DNA of 64,000 nucleotides from NCBI GenBank assembly GCA_949358305.1, contig CASHSZ010000075.1:1-64000 (forward strand). Direction: 5' to 3'. The position numbers and the translations under genes are program-made. The stretch's first letter is position 1, and each line of letters begins with the position of its first letter. This document shows positions 30,410-44,677 of the stretch, piece by piece. The DNA is from Strigamia acuminata. Lineage: Eukaryota > Arthropoda > Chilopoda > Geophilomorpha > Linotaeniidae. The notes below the pieces were generated by a model. That model did no database searches. It was given only the letters and a program-made list of their open reading frames with translations, and was not told where the DNA came from.

Positions 30410-31873
30410 TATCCTTTTCGCGGATTGGCTTCCGCGAAATCCGCATTTTGGGGGTGACTATTCTGGGAATTCCGGGTGGACCATACTCTTCCGAAAAATG
30501 TCCGGGGTGGTGTTGGGAGTGTCGATAGACTGTTTTGTGTCAAGGTTGCCAATTTTCATGTAAGTATTGGAAGGTTCATTTCTGTGCATTCTCATATATT
30601 TTTTTCACAGGAGCAACGAGGCGCGATGAAGGGGGATCAAGCGAGAGTGAATAAAATAAACTCGTTTTTGTCTCAAATGCGCGTTTGCGTTTGTAAATTT
30701 GGTTGTCTTGCAACGCGGTGGCGCGTTTGAGTTTCGTGTTGCGATACAAACACGCACGGGTGCGTATTGGAGTCGTAAACGACTTTCTGTCGCAATGCGA
30801 TCGCGTATTTGACAAATTTCTGCAGATTTTTGCCAATATTTGACAATTTTCAGACAAATTTCAATTAATTTTAGAAATTTTTGAGAGATTTCAATAAAAG
30901 TTTGAGGAATTTCTTATGCTGACGCTAAAATGCCAAAAGGAGTCTTAACTCAGAAGAGCACTTTTCCGACCACTTAGGTGTCGGAAAAGCACTTCCAAAG
31001 GTCGCAAAATGTGCTCTACGCGTTTTTTGACACTAGAACGGTCGAAAACGAGTCTAAAACTGCTAAGCTGGCGCCTGTAACTTGGCGCATTCGCTGGGTC
31101 GCTCAAAAATGAGATTCGAGCGAACCGAAACCTATGAGAGAAACGCGCCGGCGGAAATATTCGTTTTTACCAATGAATACTTAATAAATCTTCATGGGAA
31201 TTTAATCCCAATCTACTGTAGGCTTAGGAACCTTGAATACCAAATAAAAACAAAGGAGCAAAGGCGGGAAACAAAGAACAAGGGCCCGACGCCCGTAAAT
31301 CACCAAAATGGCTATCTGCCAGACACGCTAGTGGCCTTGAGCCACTTCTAACTTCGTTTTCGAGGTTGTGGGTCTCGAAAACGACTAAACCGAGTGGTGG
31401 GAACGATTCCCGAGGTCTTTTTAGTCAATGTCGCCCAAAACCCGAATCAACAAGCTAACTTTCAACGAGAAACGAAGACTGGAGCCGAATGCGGTGATAA
31501 GCGCTCATTCCAGACTCGTGTAAGCGATCTCCGCTTAAAGCCAGTTGCTCTGAGCAGACGACGCAATCGCTTACCAAGGAAAAAGACGGGTTTATGGGCT
31601 CAAAACCCGACGAAACACTTAAACAGGATCCAGAAATTACCAAGCGAGTTGGTAAGCTAAACTAAAACTGTAAAATAAGTTGGGGACTTGGTAAAATGCG
31701 AGTCTCTCAAACTTTTGTTGCGTCCTGCTCGCAACACGCGCGATGTACGCGCGTGGCCGCGTGTTGAACGTGCGCACTACGCGCAAGAACCGTACAAACC
31801 GAGGTAAAACGAATTAAACACATATCTAATGCAAAAACAATTATTAAATACATCATTCTTGTTGCTGTTTGCA
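30410..31873 (+). repeat. Head module, copy 2
   Basis: Same as 14266-15729 in every part I compared, including the 51-nt intron (30560-30610) and the hairpins. Preceded by tail sequence rather than by the gene. Confidence 0.85.
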
Positions 31874-33017
31874 AACTTGCAAAACTTGCACCGAATTTGG
31901 GCAATTTTTTACAAATTTCAGCAGATTTTTGTCTATATTTGACAAATTTCAGCAGATTTTTGTCTATATTTGACAAATTTCAGCAGATTTCCTCAATCCT
32001 CAAACATTTGCTGATATTTCTCAAACATTTTCTAAAATTAATTGAAATCTGTCTGAAATTTGTCTTGAATGTGTCAAATATTGTCAAAAATCCGTGGAAA
32101 TTTGTCAAATACTGGCAAAAATCCATGTAAATTTGTCAAAAATTGCCATAATTCGGTGCAAATTGTGTTAGATATTGGAAAAATTTATTTTAACGCTTCC
32201 AACGCGCCAGTAAATCGCGCGTGCACACGCGTGGATTTTTCGTCATAGTTGGATGCGCGCAAACCTCACGTAACTTGCGCCAAAATTTGGCAATTTTTGA
32301 CAAATTTCAGCAGATTTTTGCCAGTATTTGACAAATTTCCACTGATTTTTGACAATATTTGACCCAACAACTGCGCCACGTTCCAGGCGCCGGTTTAGGC
32401 ATTTTAGACCCGTTTTAGACCGTTTTAGATGGCGAAAACGTTCTCTCCATCATTTTCTACCCCTGGGTGAGGTTTTCAGCGTTCATGATTGATGAAAAAG
32501 CTGTTTTCTAACTAGCTGTCCCATTGCTAGTTTTGGCGTCAGGTTTTAGCAACCTTCCGATCCGACTCTGTCGTCTGCACGACCTCCAAGACCGTTTTAG
32601 GGTTAATTTGAGTCAAATAATTCATTCTGGGGGTTGTTTTGGGTTTTTTACAAGTGTGTTTTTGTAGTTTTTATTGGTTTCAAACATTGTCAATTCTTTA
32701 TACAAGTGTAACTTTCATTTCTCTGTATTTTGAGAACTTTGCATTGCAGCAAAGTTCATTTCTTGCCCCTTAATTATTGTGTAATTGTTGGTTTTCAAGC
32801 CCGTTTTTTAACAATAACTTTATTTGAAGTGCCTATTGTTTCAGGCACGTGCTTCCACGTGCCTTTTATTGTTGAGCAATTTCTTGGGCAGTTGCGCTCC
32901 TGTTGCTAGCATTGCCGCGCGTTCTCCGCGCGCGTACTCGCGTTTCGCATCACACACATTCGGATTCGATGGCCTATCGCGGCGGCACATTGTGTGGCAT
33001 AGCGCGGCAGGTTGCAA
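31874..33017 (-). repeat. Truncated U unit, left arm, copy 2
   Basis: Same truncation point and same private variants as 15730-16873. Confidence 0.8.
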
Positions 33018-34705
33018 TTGCTAATGCTACGGTCGACGGCGATTCGCATGCGCTATCCGCTGCATCAAACCCCAAATACCGATCAAAAATCGCAGAAAAC
33101 ACTAATCCCGACCCAAAAACCGCCAAAATTACCCTCAACACACGCCAACAACCTTCCACCACTTAAATTACACCGGAAAAAAACAATTTCAAACCGAAAA
33201 ATCAACAAAAAAGGCCAAAAAAATATTGCAAACAAAGAGAAAAGATCAATTATCGAGGCAAATCCCCACCACAAAACAACGCATCGCCGGTATACACTTA
33301 AGCGTACAGTGCACAACACTACTGTTTATTTTCAATGATCCAATAAATAAAATTTGAAACAAAGTTGAGTGGAATTGTACGTTTCTTGTATATTAAAGTT
33401 TTTATTTTGTTTGTTTACACTTAATTTTTTTTTTCCATCATAGAATGGCGACTCGATACTTTTGTAGCTCGAATTCACTTCGTAAACGTGGTCGGTGTTC
33501 ATCACGCGTCAATGCGCTCGTGCAATAGTATAGGCGCGCATACGATTTGATGCGCGCAAAACTTGCAAAACTTGCACGGAATTTGGGCAATTTTTGACAA
33601 ATTTCAGCAGATTTTTGCCTGTATTTGACAAATTTCAGAAGATTTTTGCCTATATTTGACAAATTTCAGAAGATTTCCTCAATCCTCAAACATTTGCTGA
33701 AATTTCTCATAAAATTTCTAAAATTAATTGAAATTTGTCTGAAATTTGTCTGGAATTTGTCAAATATTGTCAAAAATCCGTGGAAATTTGTCAAATACTG
33801 GCAAAAATCCATGTAAATTTGTCAAAAATTGCCATAATTCGGTGCAAATTGTGTTAGATATTGGAAAAATTTATTTTAACGCTTCCAACGCGCCAGTAAA
33901 TCGCGCGTGCACACGCATGGATTTTTTGTCATAGTTGGATGCGCGCAAACCTCACGTAACTTGCGCCAAAATTTGGCAATTTTTGACAAATTTCAGCAGA
34001 TTTTTGCCAGTATTTGACAAATTTCCACTGATTTTTGACAATATTTGACCCAACAACTGCGCCACGTTCCAGGCGCCGGTTTAGGCATTTTAGACCCGTT
34101 TTAGACCGTTTTAGATGGCGAAAACGTTCTCTCCATCATTTTCTACCCCTGGGTGAGGTTTTCAGCGTTCATAATTGATGAAAAAGCTGTTTTCTAACTA
34201 GCTGTCCCATTGCTAGTTTTGGCGTCAGGTTTTAGCAACCTTCCGATCCGACTCTGTCGTCTGCACGACCTCCAAGACTGTTTTAGGGTTAATTTGAGTC
34301 AAATAATTCATTCTGGGTGTTGTTTTGGGTTTTTTACAAGTGTGTTTTTGTAGTTTTTATTGGTTTCAAACATTGTCAATTCTTTATACAAGTGTAACTT
34401 TCATTTCTCTGTATTTTGAGAACTTTGCATTGCAGCAAAGTTCATTTCTTGCCCCTTAATTATTGTGTAATTGTTGGTTTTCAAGCCCGTTTTTTAACAA
34501 TAACTTTATTTGAAGTGCCTATTGTTTCAGGCACGTGCTTCCACGTGCCTTTTATTGTTGAGCAATTTCTTGGGCAGTTGCGCTCCTGTTGCTAGCATTG
34601 CCGCGCGTTCTCCGCGCGCGTACTCGCGCGTTTCGCATCACACACATTCGGGTTCAATGGCCTATCGCGGCGGCACATTGTGTGGCATAGCGCGGCACGT
34701 TGCAA
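33018..34705 (-). repeat. Full U unit, left arm, copy 2
   Basis: Mirror of 37942-39629; carries the CAAGACTG and GGGTGTTG variants. Confidence 0.85.
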
Positions 34706-34826
34706 TTACGTGACGTGGCACGTTGCTGTTACGTGACGCGATAGCCAGTATTTAAGCAGGGGATTCCATCATCGTTTACACAAATGCGCATTGCAACGTG
34801 GAGGCGCATTCGAGTCCTTTTCCCAA
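34706..34826 (+). promoter_or_regulatory. Left centre flank, copy 2
   Basis: TATA-like box at 34749-34756 and the paired TTACGTGACG words, as in copy 1. Confidence 0.4.
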
Positions 34827-35496
34827 GCGTTGAAAAAGGACAAAACTCGTATTCGATTCGAAAGCGAATCGAATACGATTTTTGTCCTTTTTCAACGCAA
34901 AATTGTATTCGATTCGCTTTCGAATCGAATACGAGTTTTGCCCTTCTTCAACGCGAAATCGTATTCGACTCGCTTTCGAGTCGAATGCGAATTTTTCCCT
35001 TCTTCAACGCGAAATCGTATTCGACTCGTTTTCGAGTCGAGTACGAGTTTTGCCCTTCTTCAACGCGAAATCGTATTCGACTCGTTTTCGAGTCGAATAC
35101 GAGTTTTGCCCTTCTTCAACGCGAAATCGTATTCGACTCGTTTTCGAGTCGAGTACGAGTTTTGCCCTTCTTCAACGCGAAATCGTATTCGACTCGTTTT
35201 CGAGTCGAGTACGAGTTTTGCCCTTCTTCAACGCGAAATCGTATTCGACTCGTTTTCGAGTCGAATACGAGTTTTGCCCTTCTTCAACGCGAAATCGTAT
35301 TCGACTCGTTTTCGAGTCGAGTACGAGTTTTGCCCTTCTTCAACGCGAAATCGTATTCGACTCGTTTTCGAGTCGAATACGAGTTTTGCCCTTCTTCAAC
35401 GCGAAATCGTATTCGACTCGTTTTCGAGTCGAGTACGAGTTTTGCCCTTCTTCAACGCGAAATCGTATTCGACTCGTTTTCGAGTCGAATACGAGA
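34827..35496 (+). repeat. 56-bp hairpin array, left, copy 2 (12 hairpins)
   Basis: After the three edge hairpins, the right arm alternates in the order GAG, GAA, GAG, GAG, GAA, GAG, GAA, GAG, GAA (GAGTACG against GAATACG). The interior was therefore amplified in blocks of two and three units. Confidence 0.9.
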
Positions 35497-37150
35497 TAGT
35501 CGATGACCCGTTCCCGGACTTTGACTCGTACGACTCGTATTCGAGATGTATTCGAGATGTATTCGAGATGTATTCGAATCGTATTCGAGTCGCATTCGAG
35601 ATGGTCGATGATTTCCACTCGCTCGTATACGCGTTGTATACGAGCTCGTATTTTGATCGTAATCGTAAACGAATCGTTTACAAGTCGTATACAAGTTGTA
35701 TACGACGTGTATACACCTCGTATACGAACGAAGTTTGTGAAAACACAATTTCCAAATAAGACGTATGTGACTACTATGTGTTTTCATGTCGTAGTAAGTA
35801 TCCGGTGGATTTTCCAAACTTCGTTCGTATACGAGGTGTATACACGTCGTATACAACTTGTATACGACTTGTAAACGATTCGTTTACGATTACGATCAAA
35901 ATACGAGCTCGTATACAACGCGTATACGAGCGAGTGGAAATCATCGACCATCTCGAATGCGACTCGAATACGATTCGAATACATCTCGAATACATCTCGA
36001 ATACGAGTCGTATACGAGATGGTCGATTTTTGTTTCCCGGACTTTGATTCGTATTCGAGTTGTTACGAGTTCGTATTTTGATCGTATTCGTATTCGAATC
36101 GAATTCGAATCGTATTCGAATCGAATACGAATCGAATTCGAGTCGTATTCGAGATGGTCGATGATTTCCACTCGCTCGTATACGCGTTGTATACGAGCTC
36201 GTATTTTGATCGTAATCGTAAACGAATCGTTTACAAGTCGTATACAAGTTGTATACGACGTGTATACACCTCGTATACGAACGAAGTTTGTGAAAACACA
36301 ATTTCCAAATAAGACGTATGTGACTACTATGTGTTTTCATGTCGTAGTAAGTATCCGGTGGATTTTCCAAACTTCGTTCGTATACGAGGTGTATACACGT
36401 CGTATACAACTTGTATACGACTTGTAAACGATTCGTTTACGATTACGATCAAAATACGAGCTCGTATACAACGCGTATACGAGCGAGTGGAAATCATCGA
36501 CCATCTCGAATGCGACTCGAATACGATTCGAATACATCCCGAATACATCTCGAATACGAGTCGTATACGAGATGGTCGATTTTTGTTTCCCGGACTTTGA
36601 TTCGTATTCGAGTTGTTACGAGTTCGTATTTTGATCGTATTCGTATTCGAATCGAATTCGAATCGAATACGAATCGAATTCGAGTCGTATTCGAGATGGT
36701 CGATGATTTCCACTCGCTCGTATACGCGTTGTATACGAGCTCGTATTTTGATCGTAATCGTAAACGAATCGTTTACAAGTCGTATACAAGTTGTATACGA
36801 CGTGTATACACCTCGTATACGAACGAAGTTTGTGAAAACACAATTTCCAAATAAGACGTATGTGACTACTATGTGTTTTCATGTCGTAGTAAGTATCCGG
36901 TGGATTTTCCAAACTTCGTTCGTATACGAGGTGTATACACGTCGTATACAACTTGTATACGACTTGTAAACGATTCGTTTACGATTACGATCAAAATACG
37001 AGCTCGTATACAACGCGTATACGAGCGAGTGGAAATCATCGACCATCTCGAATGCGACTCGAATACGATTCGAATACATCTCGAATACATCTCGAATACA
37101 TCTCGAATACGAGTCGTACGAGTCAAAGTCCGGGAACGGGTCATCGACTA
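35497..37150. repeat. Palindromic centre, copy 2 (three loops)
   Basis: Loops at 35737-35815, 36290-36368 and 36832-36910. Both arrays have 12 hairpins here, so the whole structure is symmetric about 36323-36324, inside the middle loop. Confidence 0.85.
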
Positions 37151-37820
37151 TCTCGTATTCGACTCGAAAACGAGTCGAATACGATTTCGCGTTGAAGAAG
37201 GGCAAAACTCGTACTCGACTCGAAAACGAGTCGAATACGATTTCGCGTTGAAGAAGGGCAAAACTCGTATTCGACTCGAAAACGAGTCGAATACGATTTC
37301 GCGTTGAAGAAGGGCAAAACTCGTACTCGACTCGAAAACGAGTCGAATACGATTTCGCGTTGAAGAAGGGCAAAACTCGTATTCGACTCGAAAACGAGTC
37401 GAATACGATTTCGCGTTGAAGAAGGGCAAAACTCGTACTCGACTCGAAAACGAGTCGAATACGATTTCGCGTTGAAGAAGGGCAAAACTCGTACTCGACT
37501 CGAAAACGAGTCGAATACGATTTCGCGTTGAAGAAGGGCAAAACTCGTATTCGACTCGAAAACGAGTCGAATACGATTTCGCGTTGAAGAAGGGCAAAAC
37601 TCGTACTCGACTCGAAAACGAGTCGAATACGATTTCGCGTTGAAGAAGGGAAAAATTCGCATTCGACTCGAAAGCGAGTCGAATACGATTTCGCGTTGAA
37701 GAAGGGCAAAACTCGTATTCGATTCGAAAGCGAATCGAATACAATTTTGCGTTGAAAAAGGACAAAAATCGTATTCGATTCGCTTTCGAATCGAATACGA
37801 GTTTTGTCCTTTTTCAACGC
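37151..37820 (-). repeat. 56-bp hairpin array, right, copy 2 (12 hairpins)
   Basis: Same length and edge variants as the left array, inverted. Confidence 0.9.
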
Positions 37821-37941
37821 TTGGGAAAAGGACTCGAATGCGCCTCCACGTTGCAATGCGCATTTGTGTAAACGATGATGGAATCCCCTGCTTAAATACT
37901 GGCTATCGCGTCACGTAACAGCAACGTGCCACGTCACGTAA
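37821..37941 (-). promoter_or_regulatory. Right centre flank, copy 2
   Basis: TATA-like box on the minus strand at 37898-37891, pointing inward. Confidence 0.4.
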
Positions 37942-39629
37942 TTGCAACGTGCCGCGCTATGCCACACAATGTGCCGCCGCGATAGGCCATTGAACCCGAA
38001 TGTGTGTGATGCGAAACGCGCGAGTACGCGCGCGGAGAACGCGCGGCAATGCTAGCAACAGGAGCGCAACTGCCCAAGAAATTGCTCAACAATAAAAGGC
38101 ACGTGGAAGCACGTGCCTGAAACAATAGGCACTTCAAATAAAGTTATTGTTAAAAAACGGGCTTGAAAACCAACAATTACACAATAATTAAGGGGCAAGA
38201 AATGAACTTTGCTGCAATGCAAAGTTCTCAAAATACAGAGAAATGAAAGTTACACTTGTATAAAGAATTGACAATGTTTGAAACCAATAAAAACTACAAA
38301 AACACACTTGTAAAAAACCCAAAACAACACCCAGAATGAATTATTTGACTCAAATTAACCCTAAAACAGTCTTGGAGGTCGTGCAGACGACAGAGTCGGA
38401 TCGGAAGGTTGCTAAAACCTGACGCCAAAACTAGCAATGGGACAGCTAGTTAGAAAACAGCTTTTTCATCAATTATGAACGCTGAAAACCTCACCCAGGG
38501 GTAGAAAATGATGGAGAGAACGTTTTCGCCATCTAAAACGGTCTAAAACGGGTCTAAAATGCCTAAACCGGCGCCTGGAACGTGGCGCAGTTGTTGGGTC
38601 AAATATTGTCAAAAATCAGTGGAAATTTGTCAAATACTGGCAAAAATCTGCTGAAATTTGTCAAAAATTGCCAAATTTTGGCGCAAGTTACGTGAGGTTT
38701 GCGCGCATCCAACTATGACAAAAAATCCATGCGTGTGCACGCGCGATTTACTGGCGCGTTGGAAGCGTTAAAATAAATTTTTCCAATATCTAACACAATT
38801 TGCACCGAATTATGGCAATTTTTGACAAATTTACATGGATTTTTGCCAGTATTTGACAAATTTCCACGGATTTTTGACAATATTTGACAAATTCCAGACA
38901 AATTTCAGACAAATTTCAATTAATTTTAGAAATTTTATGAGAAATTTCAGCAAATGTTTGAGGATTGAGGAAATCTTCTGAAATTTGTCAAATATAGGCA
39001 AAAATCTTCTGAAATTTGTCAAATACAGGCAAAAATCTGCTGAAATTTGTCAAAAATTGCCCAAATTCCGTGCAAGTTTTGCAAGTTTTGCGCGCATCAA
39101 ATCGTATGCGCGCCTATACTATTGCACGAGCGCATTGACGCGTGATGAACACCGACCACGTTTACGAAGTGAATTCGAGCTACAAAAGTATCGAGTCGCC
39201 ATTCTATGATGGAAAAAAAAAATTAAGTGTAAACAAACAAAATAAAAACTTTAATATACAAGAAACGTACAATTCCACTCAACTTTGTTTCAAATTTTAT
39301 TTATTGGATCATTGAAAATAAACAGTAGTGTTGTGCACTGTACGCTTAAGTGTATACCGGCGATGCGTTGTTTTGTGGTGGGGATTTGCCTCGATAATTG
39401 ATCTTTTCTCTTTGTTTGCAATATTTTTTTGGCCTTTTTTGTTGATTTTTCGGTTTGAAATTGTTTTTTTCCGGTGTAATTTAAGTGGTGGAAGGTTGTT
39501 GGCGTGTGTTGAGGGTAATTTTGGCGGTTTTTGGGTCGGGATTAGTGTTTTCTGCGATTTTTGATCGGTATTTGGGGTTTGATGCAGCGGATAGCGCATG
39601 CGAATCGCCGTCGACCGTAGCATTAGCAA
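37942..39629 (+). repeat. U unit R1, copy 2
   Basis: Adjacent to the centre; same private variants as R1 of copy 1 (ACAGTCTTGG, ACACCCAG, ATGACAAAAA). Confidence 0.85.
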
Positions 39630-41315
39630 TTGCAACCTGCCGCGCTATGCCACACAATGTGCCGCCGCGATAGGCCATCGAATCCGAATGTGTGTGATGC
39701 GAAACGCGAGTACGCGCGCGGAGAACGCGCGGCAATGCTAGCAACAGGAGCGCAACTGCCCAAGAAATTGCTCAACAATAAAAGGCACGTGGAAGCACGT
39801 GCCTGAAACAATAGGCACTTCAAATAAAGTTATTGTTAAAAAACGGGCTTGAAAACCAACAATTACACAATAATTAAGGGGCAAGAAATGAACTTTGCTG
39901 CAATGCAAAGTTCTCAAAATACAGAGAAATGAAAGTTACACTTGTATAAAGAATTGACAATGTTTGAAACCAATAAAAACTACAAAAACACACTTGTAAA
40001 AAACCCAAAACAACCCCCAGAATGAATTATTTGACTCAAATTAACCCTAAAACGGTCTTGGAGGTCGTGCAGACGACAGAGTCGGATCGGAAGGTTGCTA
40101 AAACCTGACGCCAAAACTAGCAATGGGACAGCTAGTTAGAAAACAGCTTTTTCATCAATCATGAACGCTGAAAACCTCACCCAGGGGTAGAAAATGATGG
40201 AGAGAACGTTTTCGCCATCTAAAACGGTCTAAAACGGGTCTAAAATGCCTAAACCGGCACCTGGAACGTGGCGCAGTTGTTGGGTCAAATATTGTCAAAA
40301 ATCAGTGGAAATTTGTCAAATACTGGCAAAAATCTGCTGAAATTTGTCAAAAATTGCCAAATTTTGGCGCAAGTTACGTGAGGTTTGCGCGCATCCAACT
40401 ATGACGAAAAATCCATGCGTGTGCACGCGCGATTTACTGGCGCGTTGGAAGCGTTAAAATAAATTTTTCCAATATCTAACACAATTTGCACCGAATTATG
40501 GCAATTTTTGACAAATTTACATGGATTTTTGCCAGTATTTGACAAATTTCCACGGATTTTTGACAATATTTGACAAATTCCAGACAAATTTCAGACAAAT
40601 TTCAATTAATTTTTGAAATTTTATGAGAAATTTCAGCAAATGTTTGAGGATTGAGGAAATCTTCTGAAATTTGTCAAATATAGGCAAAAATCTTCTGAAA
40701 TTTGTCAAATACAGGCAAAAATCTGCTGAAATTTGTCAAAAATTGCCCAAATTCCGTGCAAGTTTTGCAAGTTTTGCGCGCATCAAATCGTATGCGCGCC
40801 TATACTATTGCACGAGCGCATTGACGCGTGATGAACACCGACCACGTTTACGAAGTGAATTCGAGCTACAAAAGTATCGAGTCGCCATTCTATGATGGAA
40901 AAAAAAAATTAAGTGTAAACAAACAAAATAAAAACTTTAATATACAAGAAACGTACAATTCCACTCAACTTTGTTTCAAATTTTATTTATTGGATCATTG
41001 AAAATAAACAGTAGTGTTGTGCACTGTACGCTTAAGTGTATACCGGCGATGCGTTGTTTTGTGGTGGGGATTTGCCTCGATAATTGATCTTTTCTCTTTG
41101 TTTGCAATATTTTTTTGGCCTTTTTTGTTGATTTTTCGGTTTGAAATTGTTTTTTTCCGGTGTAATTTAAGTGGTGGAAGGTTGTTGGCGTGTGTTGAGG
41201 GTAATTTTGGCGGTTTTTGGGTCGGGATTAGTGTTTTCTGCGATTTTTTATCGGTATTTGGGGTTTGATGCAGCGGATAGCGCATGCGAATCGCCGTCGA
41301 CCGTAGCATTAGCAA
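39630..41315 (+). repeat. U unit R2, copy 2
   Basis: TTGCAACCTGCC start, long CACGTG hairpin, CGGCACCTGG. It reads GCGAATCGCC near its end, unlike R2 of copy 1. Confidence 0.85.
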
Positions 41316-42991
41316 TTGCAACGTGCCGCGCTATGCCACACAATGTGCCGCCGCGATATGCCATCGAATCCGAATGTGTGTGATGCGAAACGCGAGTACG
41401 CGCGCGGAGAACGCGCGGCAATGCTAGCAACAGGAGCGCAACTGCCCAAGAAATTGCTCAACAATAAAAGGCACGTGCCTGAAACAATAGGCACTTCAAA
41501 TAAAGTTATTGTTAAAAAACGGGCTTGAAAACCAACAATTACACAATAATTAAGGGGCAAGAAATGAACTTTGCTGCAATGCAAAGTTCTCAAAATACAG
41601 AGAAATGAAAGTTACACTTGTATAAAGAATTGACAATGTTTGAAACCAATAAAAACTACAAAAACACACTTGTAAAAAACCCAAAACAACCCCCAGAATG
41701 AATTATTTGACTCAAATTAACCCTAAAACGGTCTTGGAGGTCGTGCAGACGACAGAGTCGGATCGGAAGGTTGCTAAAACCTGACGCCAAAACTAGCAAT
41801 GGGACAGCTAGTTAGAAAACAGCTTTTTCATCAATCATGAACGCTGAAAACCTCACCCAGGGGTAGAAAATGATGGAGAGAACGTTTTCGCCATCTAAAA
41901 CGGTCTAAAACGGGTCTAAAATGCCTAAACCGGCGCCTGGAACGTGGCGCAGTTGTTGGGTCAAATATTGTCAAAAATCAGTGGAAATTTGTCAAATACT
42001 GGCAAAAATCTGCTGAAATTTGTCAAAAATTGCCAAATTTTGGCGCAAGTTACGTGAGGTTTGCGCGCATCCAACTATGACGAAAAATCCATGCGTGTGC
42101 ACGCGCGATTTACTGGCGCGTTGGAAGCGTTAAAATAAATTTTTCCAATATCTAACACAATTTGCACCGAATTATGGCAATTTTTGACAAATTTACATGG
42201 ATTTTTGCCAGTATTTGACAAATTTCCACGGATTTTTGACAATATTTGACAAATTCCAGACAAATTTCAGACAAATTTCAATTAATTTTTGAAATTTTAT
42301 GAGAAATTTCAGCAAATGTTTGAGGATTGAGGAAATCTTCTGAAATTTGTCAAATATAGGCAAAAATCTTCTGAAATTTGTCAAATACAGGCAAAAATCT
42401 GCTGAAATTTGTCAAAAATTGCCCAAATTCCGTGCAAGTTTTGCAAGTTTTGCGCGCATCAAATCGTATGCGCGCCTATACTATTGCACGAGCGCATTGA
42501 CGCGTGATGAACACCGACCACGTTTACGAAGTGAATTCGAGCTACAAAAGTATCGAGTCGCCATTCTATGATGGAAAAAAAAAATTAAGTGTAAACAAAC
42601 AAAATAAAAACTTTAATATACAAGAAACGTACAATTCCACTCAACTTTGTTTCAAATTTTATTTATTGGATCATTGAAAATAAACAGTAGTGTTGTGCAC
42701 TGTACGCTTAAGTGTATACCGGCGATGCGTTGTTTTGTGGTGGGGATTTGCCTCGATAATTGATCTTTTCTCTTTGTTTGCAATATTTTTTTGGCCTTTT
42801 TTGTTGATTTTTCGGTTTGAAATTGTTTTTTTCCGGTGTAATTTAAGTGGTGGAAGGTTGTTGGCGTGTGTTGAGGGTAATTTTGGCGGTTTTTGGGTCG
42901 GGATTAGTGTTTTCTGCGATTTTTTATCGGTATTTGGGGTTTGATGCAGCGGATAGCGCATGCGAATCGCCGTCGACCGTAGCATTAGCAA
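41316..42991 (+). repeat. U unit R3, copy 2
   Basis: Short CACGTG palindrome, GCGCCTGG form, TTTTTTATCGG near the end. Confidence 0.85.
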
Positions 42992-44677
42992 TTGCAACGT
43001 GCCGCGCTATGCCGCACAATGTGCCGCCGCGATATGCCATCGAATCCGAATGTGTGTGATGCGAAACGCGAGTACGCGCGCGGAGAACGCGCGGCAATGC
43101 TAGCAACAGGAGCGCAACTGCCCAAGAAATTGCTCAACAATAAAAGGCACGTGCCTGAAACAATAGGCACTTCAAATAAAGTTATTGTTAAAAAACGGGC
43201 TTGAAAACCAACAATTACACAATAATTAAGGGGCAAGAAATGAACTTTGCTGCAATGCAAAGTTCTCAAAATACAGAGAAATGAAAGTTACACTTGTATA
43301 AAGAATTGACAATGTTTGAAACCAATAAAAACTACAAAAACACACTTGTAAAAAACCCAAAACAACCCCCAGAATGAATTATTTGACTCAAATTAACCCT
43401 AAAACGGTCTTGGAGGTCGTGCAGACGACAGAGTCGGATCGGAAGGTTGCTAAAACCTGACGCCAAAACTAGCAATGGGACAGCTAGTTAGAAAACAGCT
43501 TTTTCATCAATCATGAACGCTGAAAACCTCACCCAGGGGTAGAAAATGATGGAGAGAACGTTTTCGCCATCTAAAACGGTCTAAAACGGGTCTAAAATGC
43601 CTAAACCGGCGCCTGGAACGTGGCGCAGTTGTTGGGTCAAATATTGTCAAAAATCAGTGGAAATTTGTCAAATACTGGCAAAAATCTGCTGAAATTTGTC
43701 AAAAATTGCCAAATTTTGGCGCAAGTTACGTGAGGTTTGCGCGCATCCAACTATGACGAAAAATCCATGCGTGTGCACGCGCGATTTACTGGCGCGTTGG
43801 AAGCGTTAAAATAAATTTTTCCAATATCTAACAATATCTAACACAATTTGCACCGAATTATGGCAATTTTTGACAAATTTACATGGATTTTTGCCAGTAT
43901 TTGACAAATTTCCACGGATTTTTGACAATATTTGACAAATTCCAGACAAATTTCAGACAAATTTCAATTAATTTTTGAAATTTTATGAGAAATTTCAGCA
44001 AATGTTTGAGGATTGAGGAAATCTTCTGAAATTTGTCAAATATAGGCAAAAATCTTCTGAAATTTGTCAAATACAGGCAAAAATCTGCTGAAATTTGTCA
44101 AAAATTGCCCAAATTCCGTGCAAGTTTTGCAAGTTTTGCGCGCATCAAATCGTATGCGCGCCTATACTATTGCACGAGCGCATTGACGCGTGATGAACAC
44201 CGACCACGTTTACGAAGTGAATTCGAGCTACAAAAGTATCGAGTCGCCATTCTATGATGGAAAAAAAAAATTAAGTGTAAACAAACAAAATAAAAACTTT
44301 AATATACAAGAAACGTACAATTCCACTCAACTTTGTTTCAAATTTTATTTATTGGATCATTGAAAATAAACAGTAGTGTTGTGCACTGTACGCTTAAGTG
44401 TATACCGGCGATGCGTTGTTTTGTGGTGGGGATTTGCCTCGATAATTGATCTTTTCTCTTTGTTTGCAATATTTTTTTGGCCTTTTTTGTTGATTTTTCG
44501 GTTTGAAATTGTTTTTTTCCGGTGTAATTTAAGTGGTGGAAGGTTGTTGGCGTGTGTTGAGGGTAATTTTGGCGGTTTTTGGGTCGGGATTAGTGTTTTC
44601 TGCGATTTTTTATCGGTATTTGGGGTTTGATGCAGCGGATAGCGCATGCGAATCGCCGTCGACCGTAGCATTAGCAA
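42992..44677 (+). repeat. U unit R4, copy 2, with a private 10-bp duplication
   Basis: Reads GCCGCACAATG instead of GCCACACAATG. It has the short palindrome, yet is 1,686 bp because AATATCTAAC is tandemly duplicated at 43823-43842. Its length matches the long form by a different route. Confidence 0.85.
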
